Origin: Liolophura sinensis
Lineage: Eukaryota; Mollusca; Polyplacophora; Chitonida; Chitonidae
Length of the DNA stretch: 64,000 nt
Direction: 5' to 3'
Assembly: GCF_032854445.1 (NCBI RefSeq)
Contig: NC_088300.1
Location: 63,834,984 to 63,898,983 of the forward strand
A program made the position numbers and the translations under genes. The notes beneath the pieces were generated by a model. That model was not told where the DNA came from and made no database searches. It was given only the letters and a program-made list of their open reading frames with translations. Positions 1 through 12,648 of the stretch are shown piece by piece. Numbering within the stretch: the stretch's first letter is position 1; every line of letters begins with the position of its first letter.

Positions 1-46
1 CACTTCCATTAATGACATATCGATCCTTGATCTTTCAAGCACAACT
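1..46 (-). repeat. Partial duplicate of lectin exon-3 end with mutated donor
   Basis: Bases 1-23 repeat 70-92 (the end of the lectin exon 3 and its 5' splice site) with one clear mismatch. That mismatch turns the donor GTAAGT into GGAAGT on the minus strand, so the copy should not splice. It sits downstream of the exon in the following intron. Confidence 0.5.
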
Positions 47-76
47 ATCTAACTCGCTGTATTAGACAACACTTAC

Positions 77-1066
77 ATTAATGACATATCGACACCATAC
101 TGATCTTTCCAGTACCAGTAGCTTTCCTGGCGCACTAAGGCCGTCCAGAAGCCGTCAGTTGGGTATACATCCAGTTCATCTGACAAAAAGTCCTGTATTT
201 CAAGAGCAACAAGATGGTCATGTGCGTGCTATATGCTACACTATATAACTATACACAGAAAACTGATATTCAAAAGAGTGCGATGATTTGATAAAAGATT
301 TGAACGATAACACAGTAAACATTTGCAAAACCGGGGAAGCTATGTTTTTGTTTATGATTGAAGTGGTATTTAGATTTTTTTTGATATTTGGATTCGATCA
401 TAGCAATCTGGTAAATTCTGATAGTTTGAGAAGAACATAGGCCCTATATTTGCAGACATGACCCACCACATCATCCTGGGTATCGATAACCAGTAGAGTT
501 GCTTGCTGCTCGTTACACTCGGTAACCGCCTCTTCAAAGGTTATCTTCTCCGAGGTAACGAACAGGTAACATTTGCTGTTTGCATCCACCCAGTTGGCGG
601 GACATTGGTTTCCCTCCATAGGCGTTAATTCTCTGTACTGGCCCAAACACGTACCTGTAGGTTGACCCAGTTTAAATGTAAATTATTTAAAATGCAAGAA
701 AGAAGCTTTATTGACACGATAATACTTGGCATAACCAAATAAATTCATTAGAAATGTATATTTATCCAGCCATGGAAAACCATGTGTTTAAAACTTAGGT
801 CAGCCGTGTAGAAGTGTTGGCAATATCACAGTCGGCTGTTGCACTTGAGACAGGGTAGTAAGAAGGGACGGCTCTAAAATTATAAAAAAACAACATCCGG
901 TAGATTCATTAAGTTAAACAATAACTGTTAGTTATAACAAAGAAACTTATTCTAAAATAAACAAATTTACTTAAAATTATAGCTGAAAATTAATGCCTTG
1001 TGAATTGGCCATCTTACCGAGTAGTGGAAGCAAACAGGTCAAGCCAAATATTAATCGAGCCGCCAT
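77..1066 (-). CDS. C-type lectin domain protein, 5' part (runs off left edge)
   Basis: Three exons join in phase: 1066-1018, 654-467 and 192-77. Exon 1 starts at ATG 1066 and encodes a short hydrophobic signal peptide (MAARLIFGLTCLLPLLG), so the protein is probably secreted or lumenal. Exon 2 opens a C-type lectin fold: CPANWV, then KCYLF, TFEEAVTEC and a buried LLVIDTQDDV strand. Exon 3 continues with DFLSDELD, the conserved core DGFWTAL and WYWKD. The donors are GTAAGA, GTGGGT and GTAAGT; the acceptors end CTACAG and ATACAG. The C-terminal half, which would hold the EPN/QPD and WND calcium/sugar motifs, lies beyond the window, so ligand type cannot be judged. Such lectins are typically expanded in mollusc immunity; a role here is inference. 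The family call is firm, the exact exon ends fairly firm. Confidence 0.8.
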
Positions 1067-1561
1067 GATGCCTGTTATGTTTTAGTGTCCTTGGCCAGTA
1101 ACATACGCGCGTCAGAGGAAGGTATAGGGACGGCCCATATGTGCACATGAGCGCACATTATGAGCTGACGCTGTTATCACCGTGTTCTTTGATCATCGGG
1201 GTCCATATCACTGATAAACTTTATCAGCAACATTTCATCCAAGGGAGGTGACTCTCAAAATATTTGTAGGCATGTAGAAAGATGTGGCTGTCAGAGTTAT
1301 CCTTCTTTGATGGGAAATTATATAATATCGCCGTACTAAAGAATATTTCACCTTTATGACGACCGACAGGTTAACGGATGGGCAAAAAAATAAAAGGAGA
1401 GCCTAAAGTTAACCACCTCACCTTGCTATAATTAATTCACCATTGATTAAAGTGTTTGACGAACAGCTGTGGATACATCGAGTATATTTTAGGATGGTTC
1501 GTTAGCTACCTGTCACACGTGTAAGCGCCTGAAGGTCTTCCCGCAACCTGCGGGTGATCGT

Positions 1562-1615
<54 letters not shown>

Positions 1616-1631
1616 ATCTGTTCTTACTTCC

Positions 1632-1689
<58 letters not shown>

Positions 1690-3630
1690 CACTTATTTCA
1701 CTAGTGTTTTATTCTGTAATATTTCACTGAGACGATGACGATTAGCTTAACGGGGTGGAGAAGACTATATACGTAGCCTAAGCACGGCATACAAATTAAA
1801 CGAGGGCCAGAGAACCTCACCAGAGATGCCAGACACCTGACCCGAAGCAGCCGAGCCAGAGGGGATGAATCTGAACACGCAAGTTTGTGGCCTTCTAGCA
1901 ATTTTATGCTCGGCCAGTTTGAGGGCTATATACATACATAAATTTGCAGGATTCTTCCATGCTAAAGTAAGTTAACTTATTAGGTAGATTTAAACTTTAA
2001 ACTCACTAACTGGTTTAAGCAAACAAAAACGATAATACGGTGGCAAACCTGTGTAGTTTGTCACGGCACCAGTGTAATGGACAACAGCTTAAGGACTTCA
2101 TATAAGACTACATCAATGTGGCTAATATATTAGCGAAATAGATAGTTTTACAAGCCTATACATATGCGTACCATATAAATTAATTAAGGAAAAATTTAAT
2201 ATTTAGAACAAAATGTCAAATTATAGTTGCTAAAACGGCGATATCATAAAAGGGATGACTCAAAGAGTGAAACCAATGTGTGAGTCAGTTACCGCCTTTG
2301 GTTTCAGTGTCCAACCTAGTTGATAAGCCAGTCTTGGTCGTCTTTTGTCAGGGATCATCTGTGATCTTGAACACCTCAACCTCAGGCGGTAACTGTAACG
2401 TACTTATGCTGGCAAAGCGTATATCCCTCAACAAATATACCCCTAACTGAAAAGCTATAATTAGAACTTTTGTGAGACACATGCACGACAAAACAAGCGC
2501 AGATGTAGCTGTGTATATGTCGCTGCATATTATAATATTATATATTATATTATATGTAACATGTTCAGAGACACATAACCATCGACACCTATTGCGAAAT
2601 CAATCGACCATGCATTGTTCCTGTTTTCTATTTTAACAGCTCTTATATATGTTGTGATGCAACGGATATAATTCGAGGCGCCAAGTCTATTGTTTAAATG
2701 TTGCTACTTTTAATGTCGACATACAGGCCTACTTATACGTGTAAAACATGCGCCATTATTTATAGTTACAGAGAAAAACGTGAAGACATTGAGCTTCTTG
2801 AATGCAGGGTAAACGGGCTATACCTGTATACCGCTAAACGCTGAGTCGCATCTACACTTATACCCGCGAGAGAAAAGTTGCAGATAATCTTCGTAAGGCT
2901 TGGACTGATCGTGCGATTAGTGGTTAGGAATCTGGATGAATCTGACGCTATCTGCAGTGATCGCTAGTGACTTTTGTTCACTTCATCCACAAAAACTATG
3001 CAGCTGCGATCTTACTAACCTGGCTTTTGTCCTACAAGCTACCACAAACGATCTTCGTGAACCGCAGATACACTCAAATGATAGTCTGTTACATTTAATA
3101 CAAAGTCTGTTGCCTGAGTGATGCTAGAATGTATTCTGCTATTGCAGCTGATTATTTTGTTGAATATAACACACTAATTACACTCATAAGATATTATGTT
3201 AAATGTGACAGAATATTATGTTATAATAACAGGATACAATCACTCAGACAACATATTTTTTTGGTTAAATGAATAGATTAGGTTTTTGAATGTGTACTTT
3301 GTCACAGATGTGCCTTTGCTATCGTGCGATCACTAGATTAGTGATCAAATCCTTGTGTTTCAATGTGTGTAAATCGGCCGCGATCGACCACGTTCAAAAG
3401 ATAGCAACGAATGGCAGAGATTGCATAAGCTGTTGCTGAAGTTCTGGTGTGACTGGATCTGAAGGAGGACTACTGTTTTGAATGAATCAATTTATCACAC
3501 AGAAAACATACCTGATGTTTCTGTGTGTATGTTCACAACAGATATAAGTCTCAGTACTTCGTTAGTACTAGTATATAATGACTGGGCAGGGCAGCACCAT
3601 AGGCCTATGGCCAACATCGCACATGTATAC
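1067..3630. other. Intergenic, no gene seen
   Basis: No reading frame with family similarity or credible splice structure was found. It holds a SINE fragment near 1528-1565, two TA runs (1566-1687), and an AT-rich palindrome-like stretch near 2529-2560. Confidence 0.5.
1566..1687. repeat. (TA)n microsatellite, two blocks
   Basis: Two runs of alternating TA (about 1566-1612 and 1633-1687) are separated by a 20-bp unique spacer. The first run follows directly on a SINE fragment (GCAACCTGCGGGTGATCGTG), as if it grew out of the retroposon. Confidence 0.9.
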
Positions 3631-3879
3631 ATGTATGTGTATGTGCTTGGGCTTTAACGTCGTACTTAACAATATTTTAGTTATATATAGCGACGAGAAG
3701 TCATAAAGTCTGTGTACATTTAGAATTATGGTGAGAGGGGCATATCTTAGTTTATAATTTATGTAAAGATGAAAGCATTTCGTGAGCACGTATAGGTAAT
3801 GGGAATTCCATAATATATGGCCATAGCTTTCTAGAAGAATTCCCAATGACGAAAAGGGTCGAGTCTTAAGCTGGCTTTG

Positions 3880-4920
3880 ATGACGTCTGTAAAGACATTG
3901 TCCTTTCAGCGTTTGAAAACTTTTCAAAGAAATGACCTAAACGTACAGGAGAACGCAGAACCTTTAGTCCTTGACACTTGGCTTGAACTAGTAAAGAAAA
4001 AGGTTGTGTATGCAATCATGAGATATAAAAATGCTCATGAGATAGCCAAACAAGTTCCTACCATTGGAAGGATCCTACCATACGAAAGATACTTGACCAC
4101 TTTCACGGGAAATACGTCATTGTTCCTGCGGACAAAGCACCTAATAATATTATGTTTGTCGGCAAGAAGTATTACCATAAAGTTCTTGTACAGGAGTTTA
4201 ATATCACTGCAAGAACTGCTGCAACACCAACGTATTCAATAACAACCTATTCTCAAGAGGAACTATTTAAAACACATCAGTTCTTTCTCTAACAGGATTC
4301 CTTCACTATCTATACTACTATTCTTCACACGGATTTAATAGCTAAATTATCATCACCAATTGTATTGATGTTCGATAAAACCTATCACCGCTACATTAAC
4401 GTCAACGGCAACAAAGCCTTCTTGAGTTCCACTACATACAGGGGTAACCATTCATGGGATGTTTCGATGTTCATCCGGTTGTTTGAACTTCTCATAACAT
4501 CTATGTGCAATTTGGGAAAACCACATATCAACAGTGTATAGGAACTCAAATTGGTACAAATTGGTTGGTTCGTTGGTAGTTTGTGTTAAACGTCGTTTGG
4601 AAATCGGCCTTGCAATCATTGACCTAGAAAGTCCATCTTGGTTGACGAATGGTAGACGAATATCCGTTCAACGCATATATTCCACGAGCTTAAGTGTTGT
4701 CTCATTGCCACTATACCATGCCCTTTTCCAATGCAACCGCATATTCGAATCTATCTCTTGCTGTTTTGGGCTTGTGCGAAACGTAGAGAATTAGGATCGG
4801 TGTTTTATAGACCTCTATATGTACCTCTGTCCATAAACCTGATGGCTGTCGTATATGCATGTGAAAAATTCAACAACATGCTACTCGTTAATCACCATGC
4901 AATCAATGAATGAGTATAAA
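3880..4920 (+). pseudogene. Decayed Penelope-like retroelement reverse transcriptase
   Basis: In shifting frames the plus strand recovers blocks of a retroelement polymerase: KYVIVPADKAPNNIMFVGKK near 4107-4165, then YYHKVLVQEF, SQEELFKTHQFFL, a YTTILHTDLIAKL block near 4310-4350, and a MCNLGKPHINS block near 4500. These resemble the ADKAPNNI, YTTIPHDKL and FGxxxYxQxxGIPMGT regions of Penelope-like elements. Internal stops and at least one frameshift break it, and no full polymerase active site (YxDD) is readable. It is an inactive relic. The superfamily call rests on remembered motifs; a related reverse-transcriptase lineage is possible. Confidence 0.6.
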
Positions 4921-4947
4921 TACGTTCTTTAAAACTTCTTCAAATGT

Positions 4948-5018
4948 TTGGTCCACCGTTGTATAAGCGAAATATTCCTGACTACGGCGAAAAGCACCAA
5001 TCAAATAAATAAAATAAA
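4948..5018 (+). repeat. SINE family A, 3' tail fragment
   Basis: The stretch matches the 3' end of the SINE at 60327-60594: GTATAAGCGAAATATTC, then CTACGGCGAAAAGCACC and a CAAATAAATAAA tail. The tRNA-like head is missing. Confidence 0.75.
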
Positions 5019-5139
5019 TTAACTGTTTGGAAGGATCCCGATGAAATGTGCATATTCATCATCTAATTGTTTGCCTCTAGCCATTACAAAGTGCTTGAGA
5101 AAATTTTTTCACCGGCTGACGTCATAAAATGTCGTTTTG

Positions 5140-5322
5140 GGAGCGGGCTGTGGTCTATAGTTTGTCTTACACTCGCAACAGGACACAGGGTTCAAACCCG
5201 GCGTTGGACCGGGAATTTGTATATCCCCCCCCCTCTTGCTGCTTATTTGACCTTGGTGACAATATTAAACGGTCAACGACATTTACATGCAGAGTCCAAC
5301 ATTTAGATGAATAAATAAAATC
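5140..5322 (+). repeat. Probable tRNA-derived SINE, second type
   Basis: A GGTTCAAACCC box at 5189-5199 matches an RNA polymerase III B box. A weak A-box-like TGGTCTATAGTTTG lies about 40 bp upstream, and the element ends in AATAAATAAAA near 5322. The layout is that of a tRNA-derived SINE rather than a working tRNA, because no cloverleaf closes. A similar B-box (GTTCGAATCC) occurs at about 6188-6197. Confidence 0.4.
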
Positions 5323-8300
5323 TCGCTTTGAACTCAGGCTCATGTGAGGATGATATGGATTAAACCAGCCGCATTGTTCGTTGACTTATTACTGTCTATG
5401 CACATGTCATTATACCAATGCACGGTGTACATATAGGAAAAGAATATTATGTAATATAAAGTTAAGCATACACCTATACAATACAAATTAGTGTGTATGG
5501 TCGATTTCAAAGCCGAAATCAGACGAATGTTAAGATTAGAAAACGGGCTACTTTATGCTTCGAGTATATGATAGCTAACTTCAATGGCATGATGTTCACA
5601 GATACAAGAGTGTCTAGATACTCTGGCGACATCCTGCCTTTAGGCTTAGAACCGCCAAGCATTGCACGCTCACAAATTACAAATGTACAAATGAAAAACA
5701 CCACATTGGCTTGATAAAGGTGGCCTACATATAGCAGCCCAGTAAGACCAGGCTTCTGTTCAGGGCAGTCCGATCTGGCTCTTTATTGAGCCTAGCTGCC
5801 TCTGTATGCCGGTGATATAAATACCAGCTACATAAACAATATTATCTATTAATGGTATCCAAGAGCGAAAGAACACACATGCAGTAGGCCTTATCAGACT
5901 GTGTACTGCATAACATTTGAGGTGAATGTCCAGGTCGGGCGATGTCGGTCGTCACAAAGTTATGTAAACAGCTCATTTTGACCACATTTCTGGGGCACAT
6001 CGGCGAAAGATTCAAGAACACATTTCAACAGTACGGGTGCATTTACATAGGCATGTGTTGGTGTGTATACATATGTTGGCTCTAGACCTTCGTTATATAC
6101 AACATTTAGGGCCTCGACGCATAAGTGGTTTTCTATCTCATTAGGTTACATTAGCTACCACACATTTTAATCAATAAGGTCACGTGTTCGAATCCAGTCC
6201 CGGTCGTTTCTGTTGAGGCAAAAAGGATAAATTTACGTATAATTTACATCTACTTTCGAGAAGAAAATGTATACAGAAGGTTTGCTTGTGTTTCTTAGGT
6301 TCGGTGGGGTTTATGGCACTGTGAAACCCTCAATTTCGCAGCACACTACATACGTTCACATTAATACGGTAGCCTACATATGCAATCATCAGATTTATGA
6401 AAGACATTAATTTTGACTTAAAAATAACGCATTCCACACGTACACGACGTCGATACATTAAATTATCAGTTAGTTCATAAAAAAGTAAACTGCTCCAAAC
6501 ACACGATCGAAGAGAGCCAGTTTATTTACATCTGTATATAATGAAACGTACACACGATTTGTTTCAAGAAGATTTAGTGCATGAATTGCTCTGTTACGTA
6601 ACACAAAAAAGCCACTCTTAACGCTTCTCTACGAAAAAAAGCAGCAAACGCACTGCACCATGTACAGGCATAATTACTGCATGTCGTCCGTTAAAAGTAG
6701 TTCAATTTCTGATGCTTATTATTTCTGATGTATATTAACTCGCAGCTATTACAATGCATGTCACACAGTTGGAGTCCTTAACAACGGTCATAAGCTTCAG
6801 AGTGTTTCATGTAAAGTCTGCACATATCATGTTTCACCGCAGGAAAAGTGTCAGGGAAGAACCCACCTGATCACAATCTCGCCTCGGCACGTATGAAGAG
6901 GAAATGCTAGCAGGCGTTCAGTGCGACACACAGGGGCCATATGAAGTAATCGCTTGTCCGTATATAGACCCCCATCACGTGCGGATATGTAAGAATGAAT
7001 GTAAACAACGTCAGACGATGCGCATTTCTTGTTGTCATTGTCTGTATATAAGTTTTGAGGACGGGCCTTCCGCCTGGAGGTAGCAGTTGTCATTTTGAGC
7101 AAGTCATTTCTTACACAGAAAACCTTCTATTGTTAACAACGTGGTATTCGTCCTGTTGTTCTTAATAGAGGCATGATCTCACAGATCACAAAAATAGACA
7201 ACTTACACAAGGAGAGAAATGCATTACAATAAGAAATGACGTAAATGTCGGTAAAAAGGCTATTTTCAGTTTAATCGCTTACCGTACGAGACGTTTCAAG
7301 AACGACAATGGCTTTTTGCTACAGTATATTTCCAGTTTTTGTAAACGCCGCATGCGACCTAACACACAACTCCAAGAACTACATATGCCACATGTTTAAT
7401 TTCAGCCAAAAAGTCGATCTGTCACATATACGCCTATATTTACATTTTTATGTTGATCTCATAAATGAGGTGTTTTGGAGTTGTGCTCAGTTAGTATGAT
7501 TTTCCACGCACCCATGCATGTAGATGTTTGGCATACCTGTCAGTAATGTACCATATATTGTGACGGTATGCAGCCATAACACCAGCTGACGTATGTAGGC
7601 ATATGCACCAAAATCTGGCCACCAACATCTGTTACATGCAGTCGTCACTACATGATCTTGGCTTGTTGATGAGAGATTCATTTGAAGACACATTCCATAT
7701 AACATACATTCATAATTCCCTTTACACCAACGAATGCCAACTTTCTCAACGTGACGAAAATAATGCGCTCTTAATACAGGGCAAATCTTGACATTTGACA
7801 AAAAGTAAAAACGTGACAGAACAATCTATGGTCTAAAATGTGTATTGTTTATTTTTGTCTGATCTTTCGTTGTGAAAGAAAAAAAGTGGAATACATTCAG
7901 GATTCATACTGTGAGATTGAATAAACCGAGTTTTCTGCATGGAATGCATGCTTTTGTATATATGCCTAAATGCCGATCTAGACATTTAATTTAATTTAAT
8001 TTAAACATTTCAATGTTTCTGACTAATACTTCATGATTATTAGCGGATAAAGTGATTTTTTTTCTGGGCATACATACACGTACCTAACGCTTTTCTTCTG
8101 TGTATTATAGAAAAAAACCTTCGTTTTATGCGCTTCATAACACGATGTAATCTCCAAGACAGTGGGTCAGAACCGCATAATTCTTAAACACTTGCTACAT
8201 AGTGATAGGGCATAAGACAAGACTTCATGAAAGGAATGACGTGACACACGGTAAAATGCCCAATACAAATTATCACAATGAATAGGACTTGTGCGGACTA

Positions 8301-10826
8301 TAGTCCATACACCGGATCTTCCATGGGGTTCAATATAAATATCCAACACTACCGTGAACAGACATAAACAGTTTCACTTGGGATTTATTACAAACAGTAT
8401 TATCAGCTCCTTGGTAACCTCCACAGCTGTGCTCCATGAAGTTGTGTTAGTCGATGAAGGCCAACATAAACTATGTCACCAAGAAATAAGATCCCTACAT
8501 AATCCAGCAATCTGTGACTTGCAGCCTGTCCCACAATGTTATTTAATGGGAACAATACACCTATGTCAAGTTTCGGGTCACACTGGTCCCAGTCTCAAAA
8601 GAAGAGATGCGAGTATCCGTTCTATATACACACCACAAAACCGTATAAAAATCAGCGAGTCCTTGACACCTCTTTTGAACAAACACATGTTGTTTACTAT
8701 CCAACAACTAAAAGTGCATTCAACTACAGGCCAAACCGGCACGGACTCTCAAAAGCGCATTGAAAAAGTGAAGCGACTTGGTATTATGGTACAGCCCTTC
8801 ACTTGTAATATACTCTTTTACTTTCCGAATTGCGCTCCGTTATACAATGCATATATCTGAAATGAGCACTTACTACTGCTGCTTAATTCCATTCTTAGAG
8901 ATAAAAAGCAGACTATATTTAAAGAAGAAATCATATCGTACAGCTGGCAGACTTTGCTATACGAGGGAAAAACAGTTACACTACAAATGCCACATGTGTA
9001 CAAGAAAAATAAAATATCATTCATGTATAAGAAAAATAAAACATCATTTTCGTGGATGTATTCAACATTTCTTCCGATAAAATCCCACTGAAACGATGGA
9101 GTACCTAAACAAATGTGTTTACGATGTATTATGTATTTCACAGAACATGTAAATGTGTGAAAATCAATGTTTCTTTATCCCGGAGTTTGTCTTTATATAA
9201 CCTAATTACCAATTACTAGCACCACTAGTTGTTCCTGGATTTGGGAGCTTTCAAACTGGCATGACTAAATAAGTAATTGTACGAATACTTGAAAGTTAAA
9301 TAGACACGTTTCTGTACGCGTTTCAATACACAAGGAATGCCTCAGTACTTACAGGATACCTGGAATAGTGAACCCATATGTGGTCTGGTAATATCTCTGA
9401 CAAGACACAACTGTTCTAAGATACATACATAAAAAGTCTAACATAATGGGTCCCCCAGAAGCCTTCGTCAGATTGCCATCTAGAAGCTGGTATGTTTTAA
9501 TACTGCATGCACAAAAGTTTGTAAGTCACATTTCTGGTAACATTTTTCGTAAAAGGTACTGTCTAGGTAACAGTGCCGTGAGGCCACGTCATTTAAGACA
9601 AGAGTTACGAAAAATTAATTTATGACGTTTTGTGAAAGTGGCACAGAGTAGCAGTGATGGAACTCATTTTGAATCAACATTAGCTCTCAATACATACAGA
9701 CACTAATATCTGTTATAAAAGTGCAGTAATGTTGAAATCCCTGAACAGTCTGTAAGGATAATCATGCAAGACCTAATGAACAATTATCAGTATTCATATC
9801 TTGCATATAACTACTGACATATGTAAAAGAAAATGCTAATGTACTCATCATCACATGGTACATTGATATTAATGATATAAATGTTGGCACATAACAAGAA
9901 GAAAACTTGACACATCTGGTACATCTGTACCCCTGAGAAGAAATCGGCTTAGTAAATCACCATATATGGCAGCTGCAATAATATACTAAGGACTGGGAAT
10001 TATTTGCATAAATATAGGGTTTGACAACTGACAGGCCATATATATCAGAAACTGTACTGAAAATCATACCTACATGACAGATCCACTAACATATCCACTT
10101 GAATTTACACACATACAAATGGATATAGTTTTTAAAAAGAAGCACACCTACCTGAGCACCGTACCTCAACAGCCATAGCCCTTTACATACCGTAGATGGT
10201 ATATCAATATGGCATACACAGAAGAAAACTTAAACAAGTATAATTTTCAACCTGATGATACTAAAATGTACAGGTTTTCACACTAATAATACAGCACAAG
10301 GAAAGCTTCATTTCTGAAACATGATATAACAACAAAACGCTCCCAAAAAACAATCAATACTCCTGTGATCTAACCAAAACATTCCCGTTTTCTTTGGCTT
10401 TAAATAATTTCAGAAAAGGGGTACTAAAAAACAAAAACAGAATGAGATACATGGACATATCACAAAAAGAAAACATACAAGTCTTATGACTATATAAATA
10501 CAAAATGTGCTCATGAACACATTGGCCTACCCATAGCCTGGACCGGAACGATGTGATGACCAAACCTTGTGTAATTGTCATCATCTGTATCTTGTGCCAA
10601 TCAGATTGGACCAATTTCTACATATAACATAGTACTTGGTCAATATCATGAAAAATTATTTACAAAACTGCACATAAAACTATGTACACCGATTAAGAAA
10701 AAGAACTCCTTTGAAATAACATATCTGCAGTTTTAAATGGCAGAAAATGAAAACTTTTTCCTGGAACCCGAAAGATTAAGAATGTGTGCTTGCAGCAGTC
10801 AGTTACATCGTCAGTTACATCATCAG
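5323..10826. other. Gene-poor intergenic stretch
   Basis: Several open frames of 60-170 codons occur (the longest is plus 8354-8860), but none shows a recognisable motif, biased composition or splice context. A SINE-like B box lies near 6190. The right end (about 9,000-10,826) is AT-rich and is a plausible 3' UTR or downstream flank of the minus-strand gene ending at 10827. Confidence 0.4.
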
Positions 10827-12648
10827 TTACATAGATGAAGGTGCCATGGCATTCACATCAGTATTTGTCATGGTTGCAGCCCGTTTCACGAGATATGACT
10901 TTTTCACGTTTGTTACGGGGGATACACCATCCACTTCACTAGAAGGGATTTTTGTGTTAGATGTGCTGTCCGATTTGAAAAAAGAAGCCATTCTTGAAGC
11001 AAGAAAGCCAGGCCGTTGCTTCTTGGCCCCTAATTCAGCTGCTGGTAAAACAACATTTGGAACAATGGGATTTCCACTTGACTGCACCACACCAACACTG
11101 TCTGTAGCATCGGTTACATTATACTCAATCTGCTCATCTATTACTGATGGGGATCTCTGTTTGCTCTTAATACCTGCAGGTGGGGTGAACTTGTCCAGCA
11201 CTGTCTGAGAAATAATGCTCGGTCTTTTAGTCATCAGCCGACCTCTTTCTTGGGGAGCCACACTAAACTCAGGGATGTCAAAGTTTGGACATGATGCTCT
11301 TCGACTTAAACCTGGCAATGAAAACAAACATTACCTCATTACTACAAATTGAGCATGCACTAAAATCCAACACTACTTGACTTGTTTTAGAAGTCTTGTA
11401 ACTTTTCCGTTCCATGAGTAACATCAGTGGCAAACCATGCAAATAAATAATACGTTTGAATATCTGGACACCCACAAATTAGGTTTATGTATGGCGGAAA
11501 ATTCCCAACCTTCTCCTTATGTAAAGTCACACCTCAACCACTGAGAAATGAACTAAAAGCTGCAAGCTTAATGGTGAAGGAACGACCAGCTGTGTGGGGT
11601 GAGAACAATGCTGTAACCAAATATATGAGCCATGTTGCTGATTTGTACATATCCTCTACCTGACTGGTCACTGCAGGAAGGTATGAAATTGTGTTCATAT
11701 GATATAAAGAGCTTTGAGTTAAATATTGATATGTCTACATCCTGAAATTGATAATAGTTCATTTAGGTTGATTTTCAGAGAGATCGATATAGAACCAAGT
11801 TGTTCCAAACACATCGAAACAGAATGAGGATTTCCAAAAAATACTGATATAGACCCAAGATTTTCCAAACACAATGGAATTCCACCATCACCATGTTAAA
11901 TACAACAGGATACCAGCAGAAATCTGAAGTCCAAAGTGGATCATTTCAATGGCACTGAATATTCTACTACAGCATCAAGCCACAGTGAATAGACAATATA
12001 AAACATAACTGACCCATAGCACGCAACATGTTTGATGTTGCATGAAAAAAAAAGACTCTCAACGTGAAAGTCCAAAATTACTGCAGCGCCACCACCAAAA
12101 TTCACTGCAGCTTTGAGTAAGAAAAATCAGCAGAAGGATCATTTTATTCTTCAATATTTAATGAATTCTACCACCCCAATATACATCTTAATCTTTTTTG
12201 GGGGGAAACTTCACAAAGAGTGATACACAAAGACATTGCCCAATGTTCAATAACACAAAACAGTCACAAAGCCAAAATTCCTTCAAACCTACAAGTACAA
12301 AAACAAAGACTAAGCTACACATAATTTTTACAATAAACATGATCACTTACCAGGTGATACATCTGGGACACTTAAGCTCTTTGACGCAAATGAAGGATCT
12401 GGAGTTTTGGCTTTGATCCGTGGCGGACTGATGTCACGATGAACCGTCAGCTTCCAGGGACCCCCAGCTGAAGGAGGAGAGGCTGGGATACCAAAATCAT
12501 CTTCTGACAGCGTCATCCCCACAAAAGACCTCTGTGTGAACCCGAGGGCTTTGGTTGGGTCCTTGGTTTGACTCATGCTCTCTGATGAGCACAACAACTT
12601 GTCAACCTGTCTGTGTCGTTTGCTGCTACCTCTGCTGAATCCAATGTT
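10827..12648 (-). CDS. Unrecognised Ser/Pro-rich protein, last two exons
   Basis: Two exons on the minus strand join in phase 1: 12648-12351 and 11311-10827. The acceptors are CATTTCAG and TTGCCAG and the first donor is GTAAGT. The 260 residues seen look largely disordered and basic, rich in Ser, Pro and Lys, with phosphosite-like stretches such as RGSSKRHRQVDKLL, SPPRIKAKTPDPS and LSRRASCPNFDIPEF; the join falls at VSPG/LSRRAS. RRAS resembles a basophilic kinase site. The protein ends in MAPSSM before TGA at 10827. Upstream exons must exist because exon 12648 opens in phase 0 without its own start. I do not recognise the family; a signalling or scaffolding tail is only a guess. The splice structure and clean frame make it a real gene rather than a chance ORF. 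Confidence 0.7.

Noticed and set aside
3568-3927. 119-codon minus-strand ORF
   Set aside because: Overlaps a SINE-tail fragment and the retroelement relic and has no motif.
8354-8860. 168-codon ORF
   Set aside because: No motif, no hydrophobic or biased pattern, no splice context; chance ORF or unrecognised relic.
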